NCBI GenBank assembly: GCA_029776205.1
Contig: JAKOTQ010000065.1
Span: forward strand, 1 to 32,325
Direction: 5' to 3'
Origin: Bacillota bacterium
GTDB taxonomy: Bacteria; Bacillota; UBA4882; UBA8346
Length of the DNA: 32,325 nt
Part shown: one piece after another, positions 24,166 through 31,024 of the stretch
Position numbering within the stretch: the stretch's first letter is position 1
How the letters are laid out: each line of letters starts with the position of its first letter
Made by a program: the position numbers and the translations under genes
The notes under the pieces: generated by a model
Databases searched by the model: none
Seen by the model: the letters and a program-made list of their open reading frames with translations, nothing else
Told to the model about the DNA's origin: nothing

Positions 24166-25945
24166 CCACAAGCGGTTCGGAGGCCTGATCATTGCCTATC
24201 CAAACACCTGCTAAAATATTAGAATTATACCCAATGAACCAACCATTCGTATTCCGGTTGGACGTCCCGGTTTTCCCGGCCGCATTGATTACCGGTTTCG
24301 CCCGGATCCCGGTTCCCCGTTCGATCACTCCGGCCATCATAGCTGTCAGCGTTCGGGCGATCTCCGGACGGAGCACCTCTTTTTGTTCCGGTTTGTTTTG
24401 ATAGACCAAACGGCCTTTGGCATCATAAACCCGTTGAACTCCATAAGGGCGATGGTATACACCATCGTTGGCAAAAGCTCCATATGAAGCCGTCAACTCA
24501 AGCAATGTAACACCACGGGTCAAGCCTCCCAAGGCTAACGGCGCCAATCCCATATCGTTTTTCGTGCCTTCCCGAACCAGACTTTTCAATCCCATCCGTT
24601 CTGCCATTTCAAAGACAGTGGAAACCCCCAGCTGTTGCACTAATTGGATAGCAATAGTATTAATCGACTCCTCCAATGCTTCCTGAAGCGTCACCCACCC
24701 CCGGTACTGGTTATCATAATTTTGAGGCCGCCACACTTGATCATTAACCCAAATCTCAAGAGGCTTATCCTCCAGCCGGGTTTGGGGCGTATACCCATTT
24801 TCCAATGCCGCTGCAAATACAAAGGGTTTCACTGCGGAACCCGGTTGACGGTATATCTGGAAACTACGATTGGTCTGAGCCGACGAATACCTTCGGCCGC
24901 CCACCACGGCCAAGATCTCACCGCTATGGGGATCCATAGCTACAAGCGCTCCTTGAGGCTGCATCACACCGTAACGGTCCGGACCGGCTTCCGCCAGTTC
25001 TACAAAGGCCCCCTCTGCCGCCTGCTGTACCCGGCGATCCATCGTCGTATAAATTTTATATCCGCCGGAGCGTAGTTCATCATCAGTCAGGGACAACTCT
25101 TCTTTCAAGGTTTCCAAAATATAATCTACAAAATATGCTCCGGTATAAGCCGTACCCGGCTTTTCCAGAGTTTCAAGAGGTTCTTGAAGAGCCGCCTGAT
25201 AATCCGCTTTCGTCAAATAACCATGCTGGCGCATTAATTTCAGCACCAAGTTTCTCCGTTTGAGCGCTGCTTCCGGATGACGGTATGGCGAATAGAACTC
25301 CGGACTTTTCGCCAGGCCGGCGATCATGGCACATTCCGCCGTTGTCAGTTCCGATACGGATTTCCCGAAATACACTTGGGAAGCCGCATCAACTCCCCAA
25401 CTGCCATGGCCCAGATAGATACTGTTCAGATAAAATTCTAAGATCTTTTCCTTACTATACTGTTGCTCAATTCGAAGAGCATACGCCATCTCCCAGATTT
25501 TTCTGGTAAATCGCTTTTGATGGGTTAAAAATACATTCTTCACCAATTGTTGGGTGATCGTGCTACCGCCCTGTACTTTCTTCCCCGCCTTCACATCTTG
25601 ATACAGAGCTCTTAATATACCCCGGACATCAATGCCTTTATGTTTCATAAACCGGTTATCCTCAGTGGCAATAAAGGCATTTTTTAAGGTCTCCGGAATA
25701 TTTTCCGACGAAACCCAAAGTCTGGTCTTGGCATAAAGATTGACCACCGGCTGATTACCCCGGTCATACACGGTTGTCGCCAATTTACTTTTTTCAAGTT
25801 CTTTTTTGAGATCTAACCGCCAAACCCAGGGATTGAAAAAAATAAAAAGCAACAACCCAAAGCCGGCAATCAACGCAGCTCCCACCATCAACCGCAAAAA
25901 AACATGGGGTTTTTTAGGCTTTTGCTTACGACGCTTTTTAGCCAT
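24056..25945 (-). CDS. Class A penicillin-binding protein (second copy)
   Basis: 629 residues. A lysine-rich start, one membrane helix (about 20-40), then GT51: TEDNRFMKHKGIDVRGI with catalytic Glu95 and GGSTITQQLVKN; then transpeptidase: RQPGSAVKPF with Ser370 and Lys373, ESINTIA and AGKTGTSNRNT. It is alike in order and motifs to the PBP at 16722-18788 and shorter at the C-terminus. ATG 25945 follows CGGAGGG. Its last 110 bases (24056-24165) are also the end of the flippase gene on the other strand, so neither gene has room for an ordinary terminator before entering the other. Role in growth or sporulation unknown. Confidence 0.95.
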   Translation of the reverse strand: MAKKRRKQKPKKPHVFLRLMVGAALIAGFGLLLFIFFNPWVWRLDLKKELEKSKLATTVYDRGNQPVVNLYAKTRLWVSSENIPETLKNAFIATEDNRFMKHKGIDVRGILRALYQDVKAGKKVQGGSTITQQLVKNVFLTHQKRFTRKIWEMAYALRIEQQYSKEKILEFYLNSIYLGHGSWGVDAASQVYFGKSVSELTTAECAMIAGLAKSPEFYSPYRHPEAALKRRNLVLKLMRQHGYLTKADYQAALQEPLETLEKPGTAYTGAYFVDYILETLKEELSLTDDELRSGGYKIYTTMDRRVQQAAEGAFVELAEAGPDRYGVMQPQGALVAMDPHSGEILAVVGGRRYSSAQTNRSFQIYRQPGSAVKPFVFAAALENGYTPQTRLEDKPLEIWVNDQVWRPQNYDNQYRGWVTLQEALEESINTIAIQLVQQLGVSTVFEMAERMGLKSLVREGTKNDMGLAPLALGGLTRGVTLLELTASYGAFANDGVYHRPYGVQRVYDAKGRLVYQNKPEQKEVLRPEIARTLTAMMAGVIERGTGIRAKPVINAAGKTGTSNRNTNGWFIGYNSNILAGVWIGNDQASEPLVANGISLGSGTAAAIWGEFLRKSGRDEAEFQSNSTGR

Positions 25946-26056
25946 TTTTCCCTCCGGATAACATCAATAAAACCTGTCACACTAAAAATGCGCGACAGGT
26001 TTATCATACCCAAAATTACCAACATATTTGCGGATATATGGGGTTATAATCAAGGT

Positions 26057-26248
26057 ATGGCAGCTGAACATTCAATCCCCAAAAAAGATCTGCATATCCG
26101 AATTAGTCCGGAGGTTTATACCAAACTGAAGCAGTTTGCCTTCTATGAACGGCAAACCCTCTCCGAGATCGTCAATCGATCACTGATTGAATTTCTGGAA
26201 GAAAAAGCCATTGACGAACCGGATTTTGTCTCTCCCCCAATCCTATAA
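26057..26248 (+). CDS. Small ribbon-helix-helix (CopG-like) protein
   Basis: 63 residues. DLHIRISPEVYTKLKQFAFYERQTLSEIVNRSLIEFL, seen here as a beta strand (LHIRIS) and two helices, is the RHH DNA-binding fold; the tail ends in acidic and proline residues. It may be a repressor or an antitoxin, but no toxin-like gene is adjacent. The ATG at 26057 has no ribosome binding site; a TATAAT at 26045-26050 lies just 6 bases upstream, so the message may be leaderless. An in-frame extension to 25904 is possible but has no ribosome site and overlaps the upstream end of the PBP gene. Expression is not proven. Confidence 0.6.
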   Translation: MAAEHSIPKKDLHIRISPEVYTKLKQFAFYERQTLSEIVNRSLIEFLEEKAIDEPDFVSPPIL

Positions 26249-26252
26249 AAAA

Positions 26253-26274
26253 CCCCTCTTACGAGGGGGATTTT
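26253..26274. terminator. Bidirectional hairpin between RHH gene and ferredoxin
   Basis: Stem CCCCTC / GAGGGG with loop TTAC, A's before and GATTTT after; it serves both convergent genes. Confidence 0.7.
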
Positions 26275-26275
26275 A

Positions 26276-26446
26276 TCATTCCGGTTGCGGAGCGTTAACC
26301 GGGCAGACATTGGCACATGCGCCACAATCGATGCATTTTCCGGCATCGATGACATATTTGTCAGCCCCTTCGCTGATAGCTTCGACAGGGCATTCCGGTT
26401 GGCAAGCACCGCAGCTGATACAGTCATCACTGATTTTGTAGCTCAT
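26276..26446 (-). CDS. Clostridial-type 2[4Fe-4S] ferredoxin
   Basis: 56 residues. Low-potential electron carrier for anaerobic metabolism. Two cluster motifs, CISCGACQPECP (Cys9, 12, 15, 19) and CIDCGACANVCP (Cys38, 41, 44, 48), show the full CxxCxxCxxxCP pattern and the internal pseudo-two-fold repeat. The start ATG 26446 lies after TGGAGGTGTCCCA. Single gene, convergent with the RHH gene. Length and motifs match clostridial ferredoxins, so the call is firm. Confidence 0.97.
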   Translation of the reverse strand: MSYKISDDCISCGACQPECPVEAISEGADKYVIDAGKCIDCGACANVCPVNAPQPE

Positions 26447-26572
26447 TGGGACACCTCCAGATTTTATTATGCATCTGTTATTCGACCCTGCCCATGAAAT
26501 TCCTTCATTGATTCCATGCTTTTTTATTTTTTAACATTTCATCCCTCTACATATTTTCCATAATAAAGATTA

Positions 26573-26601
26573 TTGCAATTTACAGCTTATTTGGTTATAA
26601 T
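26573..26601 (+). promoter_or_regulatory. Promoter of the tRNA-Gly/tRNA-Thr unit
   Basis: TTGCAA (26573-26578), 17 bases, TATAAT (26596-26601). Transcription would begin near 26608, 6 bases before tRNA-Gly. Confidence 0.8.
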
Positions 26602-26613
26602 ATTATGTGCAAT

Positions 26614-26688
26614 GCGGGTGTGGCTCAGTGGTAGAGCATCGGCTTCCCAAGCCGAGGACCGCGGGTTCGAATCCCGTCACCCGCTCCA
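26614..26688 (+). tRNA. tRNA-Gly (anticodon CCC)
   Basis: 75 bases including an encoded CCA. Acceptor stem GCGGGTG / CACCCGC, discriminator T, anticodon stem TCGGC / GCCGA with loop TTCCCAA, giving anticodon CCC, which reads GGG. The T arm has GTTCGAATC. Nine bases separate it from the next tRNA. Confidence 0.97.
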
Positions 26689-26697
26689 TCAATATAT

Positions 26698-26772
26698 GCT
26701 GGCGTAGCTCAACGGCAGAGCAGCGGTATCGTAAACCGCAGGTTGCGGGTTCAAATCCCATCGCCAGCTCCA
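26698..26772 (+). tRNA. tRNA-Thr (anticodon CGT)
   Basis: 75 bases including CCA. Acceptor stem GCTGGCG / CGCCAGC, discriminator T, anticodon stem GCGGT / ACCGC with loop ATCGTAA, giving anticodon CGT, which reads ACG. Co-transcribed with tRNA-Gly. Confidence 0.96.
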
Positions 26773-26784
26773 GTTAAACCAATC

Positions 26785-26810
26785 AACTCCCGATATTGGG
26801 GGTTTTATTT
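26785..26810 (+). terminator. Terminator of the tRNA pair
   Basis: Stem AACTCCC / GGGGGTT (one T-G pair), loop GATATT, followed by TTTATTTTT. Confidence 0.8.
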
Positions 26811-26870
26811 TTAAAAAATTTGTCCACTATTGTTCAAAAATTATCGATATTTGAGTTATGGATAAACAGC

Positions 26871-26901
26871 AAAAAAACCAACCGTCGAACAACGGTTGGT
26901 T
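26871..26901 (-). terminator. Terminator of the small membrane peptide gene
   Basis: Minus-strand 10-bp perfect stem AACCAACCGT / ACGGTTGGTT with a 6-base loop, followed by T's (seven, counting those paired at the stem base). It is about 50 bases beyond the stop of the 29-residue peptide. Confidence 0.88.
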
Positions 26902-26953
26902 CCATATTTATGTTGATTGATATTCTTTATAACTCTCTGAAGATTCAAAGAGG

Positions 26954-27043
26954 CTAGAAAATACCACCGAACAGGAAGAGCAATATCAAGAGAATGATCC
27001 ACGATAAATTCCCGTCGCCGCGGGGTCCACTCCTTTTACCCAT
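26954..27043 (-). CDS. 29-residue membrane peptide, probably sporulation-related
   Basis: Sequence: a basic start (MGKRSGPRGDGN), then one hydrophobic helix (LSWIILLILLFLFGGIF) to the end. It has a very good ribosome binding site (GAAAGGAGAG, 7-10 bases before the ATG) and its own terminator. On the minus strand upstream there is a CATACTTTA that matches the SigK -10 pattern CATAnnnTA. In layout it resembles the small single-helix sporulation peptides (YjcZ type) of Bacillus, but homology cannot be shown by eye. Function unknown. Confidence 0.65.
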   Translation of the reverse strand: MGKRSGPRGDGNLSWIILLILLFLFGGIF

Positions 27044-27095
27044 AAACTTTCTCTCCTTTCACTCCCAAATGTCCTGATGACTTACTGTCTTGGTA

Positions 27096-27104
27096 TAAAG
27101 TATG
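27096..27104 (-). promoter_or_regulatory. Candidate SigK -10 element for the small membrane peptide
   Basis: CATACTTTA on the minus strand fits CATAnnnTA. An AC lies 18 bases upstream, slightly farther than usual. The start would fall around 27088, 45 bases before the ATG. Confidence 0.4.
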
Positions 27105-27163
27105 AATCCCGTAAAGCAAAGGGTCTATATCTTTTGGAACAAATCATGGGGCCGCTAGCACAA

Positions 27164-27541
27164 TTATAAAGCCAACATCTTCCGAACGATCACCCATCCG
27201 GCTGCAGCCAACAGCAACCCTCCAATATTATTAAGAAACAGATTCACCAATGCCCGGGCGAACATCCCGTCATGCATATAACGGACACTCTCCCAAGCAT
27301 AGGCTGAAAACGTGGTAAATCCCCCCAGAAAACCGGTTATCGCAAAAAATCGAACCGACTCCGGTATTGACCCTCTTTCAATCAGAGCTGTTAATGCTCC
27401 AATAAACAAACACCCGAGCAGGTTGACCCCCAAAGTTCCCCAAGCCATACCCTCGCCACATAGCCTGGAAACGAAAGCCGATAAACCAAACCGGCAGATG
27501 GAACCCAAACCGCCACCAATGATAATTGCCAACCATTGCAT
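27164..27541 (-). CDS. crcB: Fluoride ion channel CrcB/Fluc
   Basis: 125 residues, four membrane helices. Exports fluoride. The signature GGGLGSICRFGLS lies at the start (about 8-20), and GCLFIGALTAL, then FFAITGFLGGFTTFSAYAWE holds the conserved Gly-Phe-x-Gly-Gly-(Phe/Leu)-Thr-Thr-Phe-Ser motif. ATG 27541 follows GAGGTTATTTTA. It is 26 bases after the NlpC/P60 gene on the same strand, so probably in its operon. Many bacteria have tandem crcB genes; only one is present here, and no fluoride riboswitch was found upstream. Confidence 0.95.
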   Translation of the reverse strand: MQWLAIIIGGGLGSICRFGLSAFVSRLCGEGMAWGTLGVNLLGCLFIGALTALIERGSIPESVRFFAITGFLGGFTTFSAYAWESVRYMHDGMFARALVNLFLNNIGGLLLAAAGWVIVRKMLAL

Positions 27542-27567
27542 TAAAATAACCTCTTTATTTGATTGAT

Positions 27568-28005
27568 TCACTCTTTTTTTCTTTCGACACCCGCCTCCAC
27601 AAACCTTCTGGCTCCGACCAATCGCCGCCGCCATTTAAAATTTAACGTACTGATATGAACTGTAGTCCCTTCCAGTACATGTATAAAAGAGTTATCATCC
27701 ACCATAACCCCGGTATGAGTAACTACCGGCCCCATTTTAAAATAAACAAGATCCAACGGCTGCAAAGAATCTAGGGGAACTTCAACACCATAACTGCGAA
27801 TGCCTTTCAAATACCGGTCCGGTTCCGTTTTAAACCAGTCTTTCGCATAATCCCGGCCATCATTATCCGGAATATTAATCCCGCAGTCTTTGTAAATCAG
27901 ATAAACTAACCCCAGACAGTCCAAACCATGTATATCTCTTCCCCCATGACGGTAAGGGATCCCCAAATATTTATCAAAAATGACCGCTAATTCTTTCTCT
28001 TTCAT
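27568..28005 (-). CDS. NlpC/P60-family cysteine peptidase
   Basis: 145 residues, single catalytic domain. HGGRDIHGLDCLGLVYLIYKD contains the nucleophile Cys30; VVTHTGVMVDDNSFIHV has the His97; a third polar residue (His/Asn, around 109) lies in the last strand. There is no signal peptide or wall-binding domain, unlike secreted autolysins; it resembles stand-alone or phage-tail-type NlpC enzymes that cut gamma-D-Glu-meso-DAP links. ATG 28005 follows GAGGTTGGCG; a TTG at 28011 is in frame. It leads the operon with crcB. Confidence 0.88.
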   Translation of the reverse strand: MKEKELAVIFDKYLGIPYRHGGRDIHGLDCLGLVYLIYKDCGINIPDNDGRDYAKDWFKTEPDRYLKGIRSYGVEVPLDSLQPLDLVYFKMGPVVTHTGVMVDDNSFIHVLEGTTVHISTLNFKWRRRLVGARRFVEAGVERKKE

Positions 28006-28074
28006 CGCCAACCTCTTTTCAACTGGATCTTAAACATAATACATGATATGCCGCCTTCCCTATGATAGTCATAG

Positions 28075-28105
28075 AAAAAACCGTCTGCACAATCGCAAAC
28101 GGTTT
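28075..28105 (-). terminator. Terminator after the HD-GYP gene
   Basis: Minus-strand AAACCGT / ACGGTTT stem with a 14-base loop, followed by TTTTTTC. Confidence 0.75.
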
Positions 28106-28124
28106 ACTATATCAAGTTATTCGA

Positions 28125-29031
28125 TTAACCGACTTTATCCTGTTCAGGAAACCATACGATTTCCCGGGGTAAATCATAATAATACTCGCTATGCTTTGCC
28201 CTTTCTTGAATCGTAAGGATTTGATCTTTGCCCACTGCAAGTAAGGCATTGACACATTCCGGACAAAACTGTTTACCAGATTGTGCCAAAATCTCCTCCA
28301 GCGCTTTCTCGATCGAGGACCCTTCCCGATAGGGTCGGTCACTAGTGATGGCATCCAAAGCATCAGCCACAGCAAAAATTCTTGCCAATAAAGGGATATC
28401 CAGTCCCCGCCTTCCGTAAGGATAGCCGTTTCCATCATACCGTTCATGATGTAAAAGAATAATATCCGCAGCCCCTTCCAGGAATTCGATTCCGCTGACA
28501 ATAACATATCCCAATCCGGGGTGGAGCTGAATGATCTCCAGTTCTTCATCAGTCAAAGCTGAAGTTTTCAATAAAATCGCATCTGGAATCCCAATCTTAC
28601 CGATATCATGGAGAAAACCACCCCAGGCCAGTTGATTCAGCTGTGCTTCACTTAACCCCATCTTCTCCCCAATGGCCAGCGCATACCCGACAACCCGGCC
28701 CGAATGACCCCATGTGGCATGATCCCGAAGCTCTAAAGCTCTGGTAAGGGCCTGAAGCGTTCCTTCATAAGTTTGCTTCATTTGTTGATGCATCTCTTGC
28801 AAATGCGCCCACCGTTCTACTTCTGCGCGGAAGGAAAGGATAGTTTGACGCAAAAAAAAGAACTGACAACATCATTATCAGAAAGAATGCCAATACATAT
28901 AAAACCAGGTCTGACCCACTTCTGCCCGGCCAATGTAAATAAACACCAACACCCCACACAATCATCAGGGTCATCGTAAGACAAAATAGAACAATCGGCC
29001 CCCGGGGAAACATAGATTTCACCATTTTCAC
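28125..29031 (-). pseudogene. Membrane HD-GYP domain phosphodiesterase, interrupted by a frameshift at a T8 run
   Basis: Two frames together make one normal protein of about 301 residues. The first (from GTG 29031) encodes two membrane helices (about 12-34 and 42-60) and runs through SVLFF into the T8 run (minus strand, 28859-28852). The second frame, entered by skipping one base, continues with LRQTILSFRAEVERWAHLQEMH (a coiled linker) and an HD-GYP domain: HSGRVVGYA, FLHDIGKIGIP, HHERYDGNGYPYGRRG, VADALDAITSDRPYR. The metal-binding HD and the GYP motif (as GYPYG) are intact, so the intact protein should cleave cyclic di-GMP. With seven T's the frames would join. It could be a pseudogene, a slippage-dependent gene, or a sequencing error. 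Two Spo0A-box-like sites lie upstream. Confidence 0.8.
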
Positions 29032-29130
29032 TTCTCTATTATGTATTTTATCGTTGATACTATCTCAGCCGTGTCTTTTAGGATCAGCCTGAAGATAGAA
29101 ATATTATCTCTAATGATATAAAATATATCG

Positions 29131-29199
29131 TTCGACTCAAAAATTTTTTAATTATTTTCAAACAAATAGTTTATTATGTTTTGTTATTTTAATTCGACA
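29131..29199 (-). promoter_or_regulatory. Candidate Spo0A boxes upstream of the HD-GYP gene
   Basis: TTCGACA (29193-29199) complements the 0A box TGTCGAA exactly; TTCGACT (29131-29137) has one mismatch. They are 162 and 100 bases before the HD-GYP start, in very AT-rich DNA, so chance is possible. Confidence 0.3.
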
Positions 29200-29238
29200 T
29201 TTTCATGAAAAAACCTTCTAGCCTTAAGAATTGAGCAA

Positions 29239-29275
29239 AAAATCCATATCAGCTACTTTTGCTGATATGGATTTT
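29239..29275 (-). terminator. Terminator overlapping the 3' end of the XRE regulator gene
   Basis: Minus-strand 15-bp perfect stem, AAAATCCATATCAGC / GCTGATATGGATTTT, with a 7-base loop and a T run. The last codons (NPYQQ) lie in the first arm and the stop codon lies at the loop. Confidence 0.92.
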
Positions 29276-29579
29276 CACCTAATTTATCCACCAATTTATG
29301 AACAGCCTCAATTTCCCTTTCCGATAATTGTGCAGCTTTTCTGGCAACGGTAGCAATTTCTGCTGAAACCAACGGACACGTCCAGTCTTCACGGATCAAC
29401 TGATCCACACAAACCTGAAAGAAATCAGCCAACCGGACCACTACTTCAAGAGATGGCTCATTCACCCCATTTTCATATTTTTGGATCTTCTCCCGAGTGG
29501 ACCCGATGACCTCTGCCAAACCCGCCTGAGTCAGTCCTTTTTCCAACCTGAACTGTTTAATTTTCTCTCCGAATTTCAT
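29253..29579 (-). CDS. XRE-family helix-turn-helix regulator
   Basis: 108 residues. The N-terminal HTH_3 domain (about 1-58) shows GLTQAGLAEVIGSTREKIQKYENG, given in part here as LTQAGLAEVIGSTREKIQKY, and a conserved NEPSLEVVVRLADFF. The C-terminal half holds a helical region (SEREIEAVHKLVDKLGEN) that may give dimerisation. It is a DNA-binding repressor or activator of unknown target. It lies divergent from the secreted CAP-domain gene, which may be a target. The ATG at 29579 is preferred since GAGG is 9 bases upstream; the ATG at 29585 is too close. Confidence 0.88.
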   Translation of the reverse strand: MKFGEKIKQFRLEKGLTQAGLAEVIGSTREKIQKYENGVNEPSLEVVVRLADFFQVCVDQLIREDWTCPLVSAEIATVARKAAQLSEREIEAVHKLVDKLGENPYQQK

Positions 29580-29805
29580 TACCATACACCTCGGTTGGAA
29601 GAATTACTCTTTTTTTAATAATCGACATTCCATCCGACGATCTTTAGGCGTTTCAAAGTTTTTGATTCATCCCCCACTGTATTGGTTGTACTTTCCTAAA
29701 GGTTTTGAACTGCTACCAACGAAATCTTGTACATCCAAAAAGTTGAGGGAATGGAAAACTGGGGGATAATTGGAAGAAAACTTAAAAACCGAAAGGAGAG
29801 ACCCT

Positions 29806-30471
29806 ATGAAACGCTCAAATAAGATTTTTGCATCTTTGACAGTAACATTAGGTTTACTCGTTTCCTGTATGATTCCGGCTTTCGCGGCTACCGTATATTC
29901 CACCAAATACTCAACGAAAACCATTTATTCCGGTTATACTGGTCGGACGATCTACTACTACACCCCGTCGAAAACAACGGTAACTACTCCAACCCAGTCT
30001 ACTACACCAAGTACGAAACCCTCAACTCCAACCACAACGACTCCATCAACCTCCAGCCCGACAACGCCAACTCCTTCAACTACTGGATTGGCTGCTGAAG
30101 AATCTAAAATGATCAGTTTGGTCAATCAGGCTCGAATGGGTCAAGGGCTTTCCCCATTAAGCGTAAATTCTCAATTAACCACCTTAGCCCGGCAAAAAAG
30201 CCAAGACATGGTCAAAAATAACTACTTTAGCCATACATCTCCAACTTACGGATCACCGTTCCAAATGATGAAGAATGCCGGAATCACTTACAGTACCGCC
30301 GGGGAAAACATCGCTGGAGCTCAAACCACCGAAGCCGCTCATCAAAACCTGATGAACAGTGAAGGCCACCGGGCCAATATTCTCAATCCTAAATTTACCG
30401 AAATCGGTATCGGTATTGCTTCCGGCAGCGTCTACGGGAATATCTTTACCCAAATGTTTATCGGACGCTAA
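29806..30471 (+). CDS. Secreted CAP/SCP-domain protein (YkwD-like)
   Basis: 221 residues. A signal peptide MKRSNKIFASLTVTLGLLVS ending at AFA-A (about residue 28), a Tyr/Ser/Thr-rich segment (ATVYSTKYSTKTIYSGYTGR), a Thr/Pro/Ser linker (about 60-95; T-T-P-S-T repeats), then the CAP domain (about 100-221): MISLVNQARMGQGLSPL, NYFSHTSP, GENIAGAQTTEAAHQNLMNS, GHRANILNPKFTEIGIG. The two CAP-site histidines (in FSH and GHR) and the glutamates of the cavity are present. Function in Firmicutes is unsettled; SafA/YkwD relatives occur in spores. ATG 29806 follows GAAAGGAGAG. Divergent from the XRE gene. Confidence 0.93.
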   Translation: MKRSNKIFASLTVTLGLLVSCMIPAFAATVYSTKYSTKTIYSGYTGRTIYYYTPSKTTVTTPTQSTTPSTKPSTPTTTTPSTSSPTTPTPSTTGLAAEESKMISLVNQARMGQGLSPLSVNSQLTTLARQKSQDMVKNNYFSHTSPTYGSPFQMMKNAGITYSTAGENIAGAQTTEAAHQNLMNSEGHRANILNPKFTEIGIGIASGSVYGNIFTQMFIGR

Positions 30472-30506
30472 AAGCTTTCACAAATTAGAACCTGGATGTA
30501 AAATGG

Positions 30507-30537
30507 ACAAGGGGGAATTATCCCCCTTGTTTTTTAT
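30507..30537 (+). terminator. Terminator of the CAP-domain gene
   Basis: Stem ACAAGGGGGA / TCCCCCTTGT, loop ATTA, followed by TTTTTATTT. The yabQ stop codon on the other strand (30518-30520) lies in the loop region. Confidence 0.9.
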
Positions 30538-30934
30538 TTCGCCGCCATCGAAACCGGCGGGTCATACGCTTTCCGGAACGGGCCATACAACTGAAACCCC
30601 ATTTAAACTGACGCGGCCACCAGAAAAACATCCGCCAAAATTTGATCCAGACCGCAATCAACGCCCGGCTAAAGAAAACATAATATCCGATAAGCCCGGC
30701 GCCTATCGCCAACCACACATAAAGCCGGAGTTCCAACCAGGTACTCCAATACATAAGCGGAATCATCACTACGGTCGCCAACACCCAGAATAGCAGATCT
30801 CCACTATAGGTCATCCACCCTTTTGCTTTAATCATACCCCGAAATACTCGGTATAAATCGAAAAATCCTCCTAACACGATTCCGGTTAAGAGGAGAAGCA
30901 GACAGGAACTTAGTTGGGAATGTACATATTCCAT
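30518..30934 (-). CDS. yabQ: Spore cortex biosynthesis protein YabQ
   Basis: 138 residues, with three or four membrane helices in the first ~90 and a strongly basic tail (RSGKRMTRRFRWRRNKKQGG). LSSCLLLLLTGIVLGGFFDLYRVFR near the start and SGDLLFWVLATVVMIPLMYW fit the YabQ family, a mother-cell membrane protein needed for spore cortex formation. ATG 30934 follows AGGAGGGGGATCG. In most spore formers yabQ follows yabP directly; here a lytic transglycosylase gene is in between. It is the last gene of the group. Confidence 0.9.
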   Translation of the reverse strand: MEYVHSQLSSCLLLLLTGIVLGGFFDLYRVFRGMIKAKGWMTYSGDLLFWVLATVVMIPLMYWSTWLELRLYVWLAIGAGLIGYYVFFSRALIAVWIKFWRMFFWWPRQFKWGFSCMARSGKRMTRRFRWRRNKKQGG

Positions 30935-31024
30935 CGATCCCCCTCCTGTTATATCAACCATATGCGCCAACAGGAGGATTTAACACCACGTCTTCTTTCG
31001 ATCTTTTTCAACAGTCATCAACGA

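Noticed and set aside
26057-26446. RHH protein as antitoxin with a toxin partner
   Set aside because: The neighbour is a convergent ferredoxin and no toxin-like gene is adjacent on the same strand.
26614-27163. tRNA-linked integration site or genomic island
   Set aside because: No integrase, no repeat of the tRNA 3' end and no change in gene character beyond the tRNAs.
27542-28124. Fluoride riboswitch upstream of crcB
   Set aside because: crcB is preceded by the NlpC/P60 gene at 26 bases, and neither that gap nor the region upstream of NlpC shows the conserved fluoride aptamer sequence.
29586-29805. c-di-AMP or c-di-GMP riboswitch before the CAP-domain gene
   Set aside because: I found none of the conserved blocks of the ydaO or GEMM motifs in this 220-base region.
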